NCBI GenBank assembly: GCA_903837595.1
Contig: CAILVI010000506.1
Coordinates: 1-32,205, forward strand
DNA: 32,205 nt
Direction: 5' to 3'
From: an uncultured Thiodictyon sp.
GTDB taxonomy: Bacteria > Pseudomonadota > Gammaproteobacteria > Chromatiales > Chromatiaceae
A program made the position numbers and the translations under genes. A model generated the notes under the pieces. That model was not told the origin of the DNA and searched no databases. It saw nothing but the letters and a program-made list of their open reading frames with translations. Positions 1 to 10,595 of the stretch are shown here, piece by piece. Numbering within the stretch: position 1 is the first letter of the stretch; each line of letters opens with the position of its first letter.

Positions 1-3552
<3,552 letters not shown>

Positions 3553-3589
3553 GAAAGGAGCGGGGGCGCCCTGTCCCCGCGGTTGGTAG

Positions 3590-3623
3590 AAAAAAAAAGC
3601 GGCCTCCGGGCCGCTTTTTTTTT
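3590..3623 (+). terminator. Intrinsic terminator of the rpo operon
   Basis: A perfect 15-16 bp stem begins with nine A and continues AGCGGCC, closes on a UCCG tetraloop (UNCG class, C-G closed), and returns as GGCCGCT followed by nine T. It lies 38 bases after the rpoC stop. Because the A-run and T-run are symmetric it could work in both directions. A smaller GC hairpin (GCGGGG...CCCCGC, 3560-3580) sits just before it. Confidence 0.95.
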
Positions 3624-3679
3624 GTGGGCGGCATTGATCCTGGAAAGTCCAGTTTCCACCGCTTCTCCGGCATTGATCG

Positions 3680-4150
3680 CTATTCGGGCCACCCGCGAAC
3701 ATTCGTCGCGGCCTGGGGAGCCGCTCCTACCCGCGTAGGAGCGGCCCCCAGGCCGCGACGGGTAGCCGCAAGGGCCAGTCTAGCGGGAGCGATAGCGAAA
3801 ACGGCACGTTCGGACGAACCCTGCATTGGCGAGACGCTGCACACCCGATCTGTCGGCGCGCCTCGCGTCCTCGCCACCCAACTCCCCCGATTAGGCCGCA
3901 CCTCGGCCATTTTCTTGTCTTGCGATTTCAACAGCCGCTCGGCCCGCGCATACACATCTTTCGCAGGCCGTGCCCGCGCTTTACCCGTGCGAAATGCGGC
4001 GAGCCGCCACTGCGCCTCCTCACGCCAGAGGCGGTCAGTCTCCCGCTCGTCCAGATCGTCGAGGCTCGCCAAAAGTCGCTCGGCGACAACTGCCCGGTCG
4101 TCGACCACCAAACCGAGGGCGCTATCCAGGCCATCTTCAAGCATTGGCAT
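3680..4150 (-). CDS. Putative addiction-module antitoxin (PF09720-like) with atypical C-terminal extension
   Basis: Residues 1 to about 75 look like the short helical 'addiction module component' family (TIGR02574/PF09720). They show the typical order: RAVVAERLLASLDDLDE, then WREEAQWRLAAFRTGKARA, then KDVYARAERLL. Members are usually about 70-80 residues and precede a RelE/ParE-type toxin. Here the frame runs on to about 156 residues, and the tail is arginine/alanine-rich, low in complexity and passes through the palindrome at 3704-3760. No RelE/ParE-like reading frame is visible on either side. The ATG at 4150 is the first in a good position; a TTG lies one codon upstream. I see no strong ribosome binding site. 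It is probably an orphan whose original 3' end was lost or replaced. The family call for the first half is fairly sure; expression and function are not. Confidence 0.6.
   Translation of the reverse strand: MPMLEDGLDSALGLVVDDRAVVAERLLASLDDLDERETDRLWREEAQWRLAAFRTGKARARPAKDVYARAERLLKSQDKKMAEVRPNRGSWVARTRGAPTDRVCSVSPMQGSSERAVFAIAPARLALAATRRGLGAAPTRVGAAPQAATNVRGWPE
3704..3760. repeat. Large palindrome (REP-like), 26-27 bp arms
   Basis: The left arm at 3704-3730 starts CGTCGCGGCCTGGGG. The right arm at 3735-3760 is its reverse complement apart from one extra base in the left arm. The loop is CCGC. Related but eroded sequences occur at 4282-4350 and 6662-6728, and a palindrome of similar style is at 25658-25729. 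This is the form expected of REP-type extragenic palindromes. Confidence 0.85.
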
Positions 4151-4281
4151 CAAATATGCGCCGTAAGAAAATTGGCCTAGATCGGGGCCGCATCAAGCGG
4201 TACTTTGAATTGTAGATCACTGGCTCAGGGTCCAAGTCTTCAAATTTAGCGTAGTAACGTCACCACGGTTGGAAATATTTG

Positions 4282-4350
4282 GCTTCGTCGCCGCCCGGGG
4301 ACCGCTCCTATGCTCGCAGCAGTGGTCGCGTGCCAGGATGCCGCGAGGAG
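4282..4350 (+). repeat. Degenerate copy of the TCGTCGCGGCC palindrome family
   Basis: The segment starting GCTTCGTCGCCGCCCGGGG, continuing ACCGCTCCTATGCT and ending TGCCGCGAGGAG resembles 6662-6728 nearly end to end, and resembles the left arm of the palindrome at 3704-3760. The arms no longer pair well, so this looks like an eroded copy. Confidence 0.55.
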
Positions 4351-4575
4351 AATTGCCTGCGTCGAGTGTGGGGCGCATGTTAGCGTGGTGCGCCGGAACC
4401 TTGCCGCATAACACACTAACTGAGCATTCGGAACGCGCGCCCTAAATATTGACAAATTGCCGTTTTTTTGATCCACTAGATTCGACCCGGCGGTTTATGC
4501 AGTAGTTCGTCCGCCGAAATCTAGGTGCAGTAGCGCATAAGAACATAGAGCAAGAGGAGCAAGAGGGGCCAGGCT

Positions 4576-4772
4576 CGAATGGCACTGACTTAAGCCGAAA
4601 GCATCTCAGAAACACTCGGTTGCGATGCGGCGAAGCGAGCGAAAAACCGTTGCGGACCTAGCCGGAGCCGGGAAACACCCCGGAAAATGCCGCTTCCACT
4701 CAAGCGACTGGTTGGCGATCCGGTTGCAGGTCGCTGATTTTTCAACGCTGCAGCTTAAGTCAGTGCCATTCG
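4576..4772. repeat. 197-bp element with perfect 20-bp terminal inverted repeats (MITE-like)
   Basis: The left end CGAATGGCACTGACTTAAGC (4576-4595) is exactly repeated as its reverse complement at 4753-4772. The 157 bases between contain no credible gene. The word GGGCCAGGCTCGA occurs in direct orientation at both outer edges (4566-4578 and 4772-4784), overlapping the inverted ends by a few bases. A third, one-base-shorter copy of the end sequence lies at 5953-5970 beyond the membrane-protein gene. Size and ends fit a non-autonomous transposable element; no transposase is present in the window. Confidence 0.7.
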
Positions 4773-5030
4773 GGCCAGGCTCGAGTTAATCTTGGCATTG
4801 CTGTCCCCAAGTGTATTCGAGCCTGGTCCCTTTTGCTTGGCCCCTTTTGCTCCGCTTTTGCTCCGAATGACACTATGGCCGCTGCAATCTCGAGATGTTG
4901 CATAGCCCTGAGCGGACTGTGTTACTCATCGGTGTCGCAGGCGCGACTCGGGCGGCTCCGAACTCCGTATTATCGCAGTCCGCACAGCAAGAGGGGCCAG
5001 ATTGATGTTCAAGGCCGCCAGGAGACCCCG

Positions 5031-5936
5031 ATGAAGCTCGTAGCAATTGCCTTAGCAGTGGTTTACTACTTCCTAATAGTTGCCTTCGGAGCCGTGCTGC
5101 TGGCCGCTGCACAATTGCGATCATCTACTGGCGCAACCTTTGACACCTGGCGCCTCAACTATGAAGCTAACCGAGCTCTCAACGAGACTTTGAGCGAGCG
5201 CTTACGAATTGCAAACGAGAAGACTCGCAATGATTCAAAGGGACAGATCGGAAGCCAAGGATGTCTCAGGTTTTTTGATGAGCACGGCCTGCTACGACCG
5301 GATCTAATCGATCCTGAAACCGCGAAATCAATTTCAGAAGCCAGGGAAAAGCACACCGACATAAGCCAACTTATTGGAGACGTGAGCTGCATTGTTAAAG
5401 GTTTTTCTTGGGTGACTTACGACATTAGCCACTACAAGATGTTAGTCGAAAGTGATTCAGCAGAGACCAGCGAGCTACGAAAATCATTGACTGGGATCAA
5501 TGAGGATTATACAGAGTTAATCAAAGGACATAACGACTTTTTAGCATTCAAGGAGATGGAAAAAGTCTGGTACTTGAGACCATTCGTGCTCGCCCCATAC
5601 GACTTGCTAGTACTGCTGCTGGTTGTATTTATGGGAGCTCTTGGAGGAGTGGTCCGCCTGCTTCGTGACTTCGGCACTGCGGACAAGCAGAATCCAGTTG
5701 ACCAGGAATACTTATTCGTACCCATGATTGGCGCCGTTGTCGCTGTTGGCGGCTACGTGCTTGCCATGACTGGCCTTCTTCTCTTATCATCGGCCAGAGC
5801 TGAAAGTTCGCTTAGCCCCTTTATGATTAGTCTTGTTGGCATCATATCGGGACTCCTCGCGAGAGAGGTCATCGATACTCTATCCGCCCGCGGCCGCAAG
5901 ATGCTGGCAGATCAGAATGAAAGCAAGCAAAAGTAG
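5031..5936 (+). CDS. Unknown inner-membrane protein with periplasmic domain (301 aa)
   Basis: I do not recognise a family with confidence. The start at 5031 (MKLVAIALAVVYYFL) is preceded by AGGAG at good spacing; the frame is open further upstream but only through repeat sequence. Residues ~3-27 form an N-terminal membrane anchor. Residues ~28-180 are charged and largely helical, with one Cys in GCLRFF and one in SCIVKG, and probably lie outside the membrane. Three hydrophobic segments follow: LLVLLLVVFMGALGGVVRLL, then the segment from FVPMIGAVVAVGGYVL, then the segment from FMISLVGIISGLLAREVI. The C-terminus is short and basic. Base composition is visibly AT-richer than the neighbours. Copies of the AGGGGCCAG repeat word lie on both sides (about 4990 and 5941). 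It is likely horizontally acquired cargo. Confidence 0.75.
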   Translation: MKLVAIALAVVYYFLIVAFGAVLLAAAQLRSSTGATFDTWRLNYEANRALNETLSERLRIANEKTRNDSKGQIGSQGCLRFFDEHGLLRPDLIDPETAKSISEAREKHTDISQLIGDVSCIVKGFSWVTYDISHYKMLVESDSAETSELRKSLTGINEDYTELIKGHNDFLAFKEMEKVWYLRPFVLAPYDLLVLLLVVFMGALGGVVRLLRDFGTADKQNPVDQEYLFVPMIGAVVAVGGYVLAMTGLLLLSSARAESSLSPFMISLVGIISGLLAREVIDTLSARGRKMLADQNESKQK

Positions 5937-5940
5937 CAAA

Positions 5941-5970
5941 AGGGGCCAGGCTCGAATGGCACTACTTAAG
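5941..5970 (+). repeat. Third partial copy of the inverted-repeat end sequence
   Basis: The sequence AGGGGCCAGGCTCGAATGGC followed by ACTACTTAAG matches 4564-4594 except for one missing G inside the CACTGACTTAAG part. It starts five bases after the stop codon of the membrane-protein gene. Together with the copies at 4564-4784 it brackets that gene. Confidence 0.75.
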
Positions 5971-6018
5971 TGCAACTACACGGGGCTAGGGGGCTAGGGT
6001 CATAGGGGGCTAGGGTCA

Positions 6019-6072
6019 GGTCTTGCAATCAAGTATCCGGGACACGATGCCAGAATGCATGATTGCAAGACC
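6019..6072. repeat. 54-nt hairpin element, copy A
   Basis: The arms GGTCTTGCAATC (6019-6030) and GATTGCAAGACC (6061-6072) are perfect inverted repeats. After one further A-T pair and an A/A mismatch the stem continues over GTAT/ATGC with one wobble. Copy B at 9355-9408 has the same length and layout with eight substitutions, two of which preserve pairing. Tandem GGGGGCTAGGGTCA-like words precede it at 5982-6018. Confidence 0.85.
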
Positions 6073-6147
6073 GCCCCCCGCTCGCTTAGGTTAACCGACG
6101 TCCCCACGGTTGAGCAAGACCCATTTGAACCCCAAGAGGTCAGCGAA

Positions 6148-6525
6148 ATGATCAATCGAACTGTGCTCGCATTTGCGGTTACGCTTGGTCTCATGACTTA
6201 TGCGGGATCGTCCCACGCATGGTGGAGCGCTCTGCTTAAGGCCGGAAGCGCGGTTGCGAGTTCCGCCGAAGCGATTACCAAGGCCGGACGTGCTGCCGCT
6301 CGCTCCGCCGAAGCGTTTACACCGCCCGCGAAGCACGCGCTTTCTGCGGCAGAGCATGGATATGATGTCTACAGTTATTTCCAGGACGACCAGTCCACGA
6401 ATGAACATCCCCGGGATTACCAACCATACGCTCCGTCGGCGCCCTATCGGCTTCTCAGTCCTATCTATACCGGATCGGATTCTTTGAAAAATGCGCCCAG
6501 GCTCGATTTACGGCAGCGAAATTGA
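6148..6525 (+). CDS. Small secreted protein of unknown function (125 aa)
   Basis: The start at 6148 is supported by AAGAGGT eight bases upstream. It begins MINRTVLAFAVTLGLMTYAG, a Sec-type signal peptide with probable cleavage after SHA, leaving a mature protein that starts WWSALLKAG. An Ala/Lys-rich helical stretch with a repeated pattern (SSAEAITKAGRAAARSAEAF) follows, then a Pro/Tyr-rich, probably disordered C-terminal half. There are no cysteines or recognisable domain. An upstream ATG in frame at 6055 lies inside the hairpin element and is unlikely to be the start. The next feature is the metallophosphoesterase remnant. Confidence 0.6.
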   Translation: MINRTVLAFAVTLGLMTYAGSSHAWWSALLKAGSAVASSAEAITKAGRAAARSAEAFTPPAKHALSAAEHGYDVYSYFQDDQSTNEHPRDYQPYAPSAPYRLLSPIYTGSDSLKNAPRLDLRQRN

Positions 6526-6661
6526 ATAAAGGGCCTTACGAGAAGGATGAGCCATGCGAGCAGAGCGAGCGACGACTTATCGAAGATGAGATTACCTATG
6601 ACTATCGCGACCCAGCCGACATCGCATCGCGGCATCCAACTCATTCCCGGTCTGGTATATT

Positions 6662-6728
6662 GCTTCGTCGCGGCCGGGGGGCCACGCCTATGCTGGCAGG
6701 GGCGGTCATGCGAGGAGGCCGCGAGGAT
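6662..6728 (+). repeat. Degenerate copy of the TCGTCGCGGCC palindrome family
   Basis: The sequence GCTTCGTCGCGGCCGGGGGG, then CCACGCCTATGCTGGCAGGG, and the ending GAGGCCGCGAGG parallel the copy at 4282-4350 along almost their whole length, including an AT-rich word just upstream. It sits directly before the remnant metallophosphoesterase gene. Confidence 0.5.
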
Positions 6729-6758
6729 AGAGTTGCCGGCTTCGAGAGCGCTAAGAAG

Positions 6759-8274
6759 ATGAGTAGCGAAGACTCCAAGAAGAGTGGAGAGGCAAGTGTT
6801 GAGTCAGTCACGCGACGGGAATTCTTGAAATATTCCACCGGCACGCTCAGCGCCTTGGCGCTGTATTCACTTCCCTTCGGGGCGGTCCGCGCCGGTAGGA
6901 AGGTTCAGAGATATCCGATCCGCCCCCAAGTCGCCACCACGCTCGAGGCCATGATCTCGTTTCCCACGACGCTGCCCGGCCTGAGCAAGCCGCAGATTTG
7001 CGAAGTCGACCAATACACGAAGTTCGGTTATGGCAACTGGACGCTTGGCTCCCCGCGGCCCCTGGTCCCACGAACTGACATCATGCCGGCCCATTACGGC
7101 AGCGCGTCGGCAGGCCGAAAGGTGAAGTTCATCCACTTCTTTAGCTTCTCCGACATCCCCATAACCGACAAGGAGGCGCCCAACCAGCTCATCCATTTTC
7201 AACAGATAGAACGCTTCGCCTACAACAACACCTCGATCTATTCTCCGGTGATGATGTACACCACGCATGTCCTGGATGCGGCGGTGCAGACAGTCAATGC
7301 GCTGCACAAGAAGAACCGCTTCGACTTCGGCCTCTCGCTGGGCGATACCTGCAACTCCACGTCGTACAACGAACTGTGCTGGTATCTCGACGTGATCGAC
7401 GGCAAGGTCATTACGCCCAGTTCCGGCGCCCATCTCGGCACCGACAGCATCGAATACCAGAAGCCTTACCAGGCGGCCGGACTGGATAGGTCCATCCCCT
7501 GGTACCAGACGATGGGCAACCACGATCATTTCTATCTCGGGTCATTTCCCGTGGCTGCGAACCCGGCGTTGGGTTTCCGGCAGTCCTACGTTGCGGATTC
7601 GGTCTGGTCCATGGCCGATATTCTGGTGCCCAACCTGCGCACCTTCCCGGTCTTGTTCAACATCGATGGCATGGCTGCCCAGCCACGGGTTTATACGGGC
7701 GTAATCGACGGTTCGAGCCCGTTCGGAAAAATCATCCAGGCCGGGCCGGCCACCGATGCGGCTTTTGCTGCCGGCGCGCCCAAGGTCGCCGCCGATCCGG
7801 ATCGACGCTCGCTGGTCAGGACGGAGTGGAAACAGGAATTTTTCCGCACGACGACCCATCCAGTCGGCCATGGCTTTCATCTGGCCGGCAAGGACAGTCC
7901 GCCTGGTTTTGCCTGTTACAGCTTCATTCCCAATCCCAAGGTGCCGCTGCGGGTGATCGTGCTGGACGACACCCAGAGGGAAGATGAGGGCTCGACGGAC
8001 ATCCATGGCCATGGTTACCTGGATGCACAGCGCTGGGCGTGGTTGCAAGCCGAGCTTGCCAGGGGTCAAGCCGACAACCAGTTGATGATTGCCGACTTTC
8101 GAGATCCACCTGAACAACGACTACAGCGTTTCCATCGTCACGGTGAACGTCGATCCGGCCGTCGCCGAGGGAACACCAGCCGCCACGTCGCGAAAGTACG
8201 CCATTGCGGTTCAACAAATCGTCCAGGCGGAACTGTCCCGTTTTTTTCACTACCGGACCACGAAAGGCAACGTC
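6759..8274 (+). pseudogene. Tat-exported metallophosphoesterase (TIGR03768/RPA4764-like), internal deletion and frameshift
   Basis: The first part (6759 to about 8090) encodes a protein with a twin-arginine-type signal (VTRREFLKYSTG), then metallophosphoesterase motifs: SLGDTCNST (GDxx), and TMGNHDHF (GNHD). The first motif, normally DxH, reads SDIPITD, so its His is Pro. At about 8088-8093 the frame passes from QLMIA straight to the family's C-terminal region (TFEIHLNNDYSVSIVTVNVD), but one frame over. The stretch that should carry the GHxH metal motif, roughly 100 residues by my memory of the family, is absent. The out-of-frame tail has no stop and runs into the amidohydrolase frame. An ATG at 6759 is the likely original start; the frame is open upstream to 6522. 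Loss of activity is nearly certain. Confidence 0.8.
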
Positions 8275-9270
8275 ATGAGACTCATCTCCATCGAAGAACA
8301 CACGATGCATCCCGGGGTCGCTGCGGCCAGCGCCGCGCGCTCAGATGAGCTGCTCCCGCATCTGGCCGACGCGTACGCGCCAGGCGAGGAACTGCCGTGG
8401 AGTCCTACCCGCAACTTGCTCGAGGACCTTGATGAAGGCCGACTGGCGGACATGGACGCTCACGGCATCGACGTGCAGGTCCTGTCGAACCTGGCGACGC
8501 AGATGTTGCCGGCGACGGGTGCAGCTGAACTCGTTCGCGAGGTGAACGATCGATTGGCCGCCGCCTGCCGACGCCATCCCGACCGCTTCTCGGCGTTCGC
8601 CTCGCTGCCAACCTCCGCGCCCGAGCAGGCACCCGACGAACTCAGACGGGCCGTGGAGGAACTCGGATTTGTCGGCGCGATGATCTTCGGCCGGACCAAC
8701 GACGAGTTCCTCTCGGCCGAGTCTTTCGACCCGATCCTCAAGACTGCCGCATATCTCGGGGTACCGATATACCTCCACCCGGGGTTCCCGGCGCGGGCGA
8801 CCATTGCCGATAACTACGAGCGCGGGCTGAAGCCGGTCGTAGCCACGCGTTTGGCCACGGCAGCATGGGGCTGGCACAGTGAAACGGGCGTCCACTTCCT
8901 GAACATCGTTCTAAGCGGCGTGCTCGACCGCTATCCAAGGCTACAGTTCATCCTCGGTCACTGGGGCGAGATGGTGCCGTGGTTCCTGGCCCGGCTCGAG
9001 GAGGGGCTACCACGAACTGTAACCGGACTCGACCGGACCATCACCGAGTACGTCAAAGAGAATGTCTACTACACGCCGAGCGGGATGTTTACCAGCGAAC
9101 ATCTCCGCTTCTGTGCGGATATCCTGGGTACCGACCGTTGCATCTTCTCGGTGGACTACCCGTTCATAGCCAACGACAGAGCGCAGTCGTTTCTCGACGA
9201 GTGCGGCCTCCCAGAGGACGTCGTCCACGCCATCGCGCACGGCAACGCCGAACGGCTGCTGGGCATATGA
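8275..9270 (+). CDS. Amidohydrolase family 2 protein (ACMSD / gamma-resorcylate decarboxylase-like), 331 aa
   Basis: This is a TIM-barrel metal enzyme of PF04909, whose characterised members are mostly non-oxidative decarboxylases of aromatic or related acids. Candidate metal and catalytic residues are in place: EEH at residues 7-9, His168 in IYLHPGFP, His229 in ILGHWGEMVPW, and Asp294 in FSVDYPF. The usual length is about 320-350. The start at 8275 has GAAAGG seven bases upstream; the same frame is open back to 8089 only because it captures the tail of the pseudogene. It may once have formed an operon with that phosphoesterase. The substrate cannot be read from sequence. Confidence 0.88.
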   Translation: MRLISIEEHTMHPGVAAASAARSDELLPHLADAYAPGEELPWSPTRNLLEDLDEGRLADMDAHGIDVQVLSNLATQMLPATGAAELVREVNDRLAAACRRHPDRFSAFASLPTSAPEQAPDELRRAVEELGFVGAMIFGRTNDEFLSAESFDPILKTAAYLGVPIYLHPGFPARATIADNYERGLKPVVATRLATAAWGWHSETGVHFLNIVLSGVLDRYPRLQFILGHWGEMVPWFLARLEEGLPRTVTGLDRTITEYVKENVYYTPSGMFTSEHLRFCADILGTDRCIFSVDYPFIANDRAQSFLDECGLPEDVVHAIAHGNAERLLGI

Positions 9271-9354
9271 CACGGGAGTTCCGGGGACAGTATGCGTAAT
9301 TCGGCCGGAATCAAGAGGTAGCCCAACTGACGGCCCACACAGGGGCCGGGCTCG

Positions 9355-9408
9355 GGTCTTGGAATCAAGCATCCCGGACACGATGCAAGAATGCGTAATT
9401 CCAAGACC
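9355..9408. repeat. 54-nt hairpin element, copy B
   Basis: The arms GGTCTTGGAAT (9355-9365) and ATTCCAAGACC (9398-9408) pair perfectly. Compared with copy A (6019-6072), position 8 changes C to G while its partner, position 47, changes G to C. Position 16 changes T to C opposite G, turning a wobble into a Watson-Crick pair. An AGGGGCCGGGCTCG word, akin to the repeats near 4565, precedes it. Confidence 0.85.
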
Positions 9409-9414
9409 TGCCCC

Positions 9415-9479
9415 CACTCCTGCCACTCCTGCTTTCTGTTTCCCACTCCTGTTTTGACCCCACTCCTGTTACACTCCTG
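9415..9479 (+). repeat. Five irregularly spaced CACTCCTG direct repeats
   Basis: CACTCCTG occurs at 9415, 9424, 9444, 9461 and 9472, ending 31 bases before the amidinotransferase start. Spacings are 9, 20, 17 and 11 bases. Several copies extend to CACTCCTGTT. It could be a degenerate tandem expansion or a cluster of protein-binding sites. Confidence 0.7.
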
Positions 9480-9510
9480 TTAGAACGCACAACAGATACG
9501 GAGCAACGTG

Positions 9511-10566
9511 ATGACAGAAACATCTTACTCCCAATCGACCGGTGGTATTGCGCTTATCCCCGGATACCGCCACAAACTCAGCTCTGCACCCATCGGGGAG
9601 TGGAATCTCTGGGGACGCCTCAGAGAGGTGGTCGTCGGCACTCCCGAAGGCACCCTCATCCCGAAGTTTGAATCCTTTCTTGAAAATGCGGTGGACCCCC
9701 AACTCGTCGACCTGATGAAAAATCACGGTGGCAAGCTGCTCAAAGACGTCTTGCCCGAGTACTATGCCACCCTCCAAGAAGAGAGCGCGGCGCTGGCCAA
9801 GGTTTTCGAGTCCCATGGTGTAAAGACTCACATCCCGCGACCTGTCACGCCTGAAGAGGTGGCCTACTCTTTCGGTTTTGGTGCATCGAACCTGTTTCCC
9901 TGCGATGTCTTCTGGTGTGTCGGCCGCAACGTCATCGAGAGCAGTTGGCGGAAGATGTACGTCCGCCCAACACGGTGGGCGGTACGCGAACACTATCTGC
10001 CCTATTTGGATGCGAGTTCATCCGCTTATCTACATGCCTGCCCCATGCCATCGCCCGGTGAAGGCCCGCTTTCCGGTGACTATTATTTTGAATGCAGCGA
10101 CATTCTCATCGTGGGCGACGGGAATGTCATTCTTGCATACGACACATCCAACTCATCGAGCAATCCTCGCGGTTGCGAATGGGCCAGGCGCATCCTCGAA
10201 GCAGACGGATTCAAAGTGACCGTCATCGAGCTTGCCCATACCGGGATCATTCATCTCTATGCGGTCATCTGCATCATTGGGCCAGGAGTTGCGATTGCCT
10301 ATGAAGGTGCTTTCCCCGGCAGAAAACTGCCCGAACCACTCAAGGGATGGGACGTCATCTGGTGTGATGAGGCGGAGGCGAAGGCGACTGCCCCCTGCGC
10401 GGTCAATATCGACCGCAAGACGGTACTCCTGCCCCGCGCTGCGCCCCGGGTGTGCGAAGCGGTTTCACAGCTCGGCTTTGATGTGATAGACATTGAATTC
10501 GCTGCTCACGCGCAAGCGGGCGGCGGCATCCGCTGCACGACCGGTGTGATTTACCGAGAGATTTAA
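9511..10566 (+). CDS. Amidinotransferase-superfamily protein (glycine amidinotransferase-like), 351 aa
   Basis: The protein resembles the arginine:glycine amidinotransferase group, which moves an amidino group from arginine to an amine through a Cys intermediate. Visible anchors are the N-terminal WNLWGRLREVVVGTPEG, Asp197 in FECSDILIVGDG, His248 in IHLYAVICIIGPG, and the C-terminal Cys342 in GGGIRCTTGVIY. These match the Asp-His-Cys catalytic set. The residue two after the His is Tyr, whereas AGAT has Asp there (HID); this may change substrate choice. Length fits the family (about 350-390). The start ATG at 9511 has GGAG ten bases upstream. A dehydrogenase gene follows after 29 bases, probably in the same transcript, so a two-step conversion of a guanidino or polyol compound is possible. 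The substrate is unknown. Confidence 0.85.
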   Translation: MTETSYSQSTGGIALIPGYRHKLSSAPIGEWNLWGRLREVVVGTPEGTLIPKFESFLENAVDPQLVDLMKNHGGKLLKDVLPEYYATLQEESAALAKVFESHGVKTHIPRPVTPEEVAYSFGFGASNLFPCDVFWCVGRNVIESSWRKMYVRPTRWAVREHYLPYLDASSSAYLHACPMPSPGEGPLSGDYYFECSDILIVGDGNVILAYDTSNSSSNPRGCEWARRILEADGFKVTVIELAHTGIIHLYAVICIIGPGVAIAYEGAFPGRKLPEPLKGWDVIWCDEAEAKATAPCAVNIDRKTVLLPRAAPRVCEAVSQLGFDVIDIEFAAHAQAGGGIRCTTGVIYREI

Positions 10567-10595
10567 TGAGTCCGACTGCCTGAACAGGAGCCATC

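Larger units (their letters stand above)
4154..5030. other. Gene-free, repeat-rich interval
   Basis: I see no convincing gene here. The reading frames present are short and lack ribosome binding sites or family resemblance. The interval holds a degenerate palindrome (4282-4350), a short T-run at 4465-4471, a 197-bp element with 20-bp inverted ends (4576-4772), and further scattered copies of a GGGGCCAGGCTCGA-like word in both orientations (4565-4578, 4772-4784, reverse at about 4818-4831, partial at 4992-5000). It is AT-richer than the rpoC region. It reads as a landing zone for small elements between rpoC and the membrane-protein gene. Confidence 0.7.

Noticed and set aside
3624-4166. 180-codon plus-strand frame after rpoC
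   Set aside because: It lies antisense to the antitoxin-like gene and runs through the palindrome; Ser/Arg-rich sequence without domain resemblance.
8089-8274. 62-residue N-terminal extension of the amidohydrolase
   Set aside because: The extension is the displaced C-terminal part of the metallophosphoesterase; the amidohydrolase has its own ATG and ribosome binding site at 8275.
9415-9479. CRISPR array
   Set aside because: Repeats are only 8-10 bases, spacings are irregular and short, and no cas gene is nearby.
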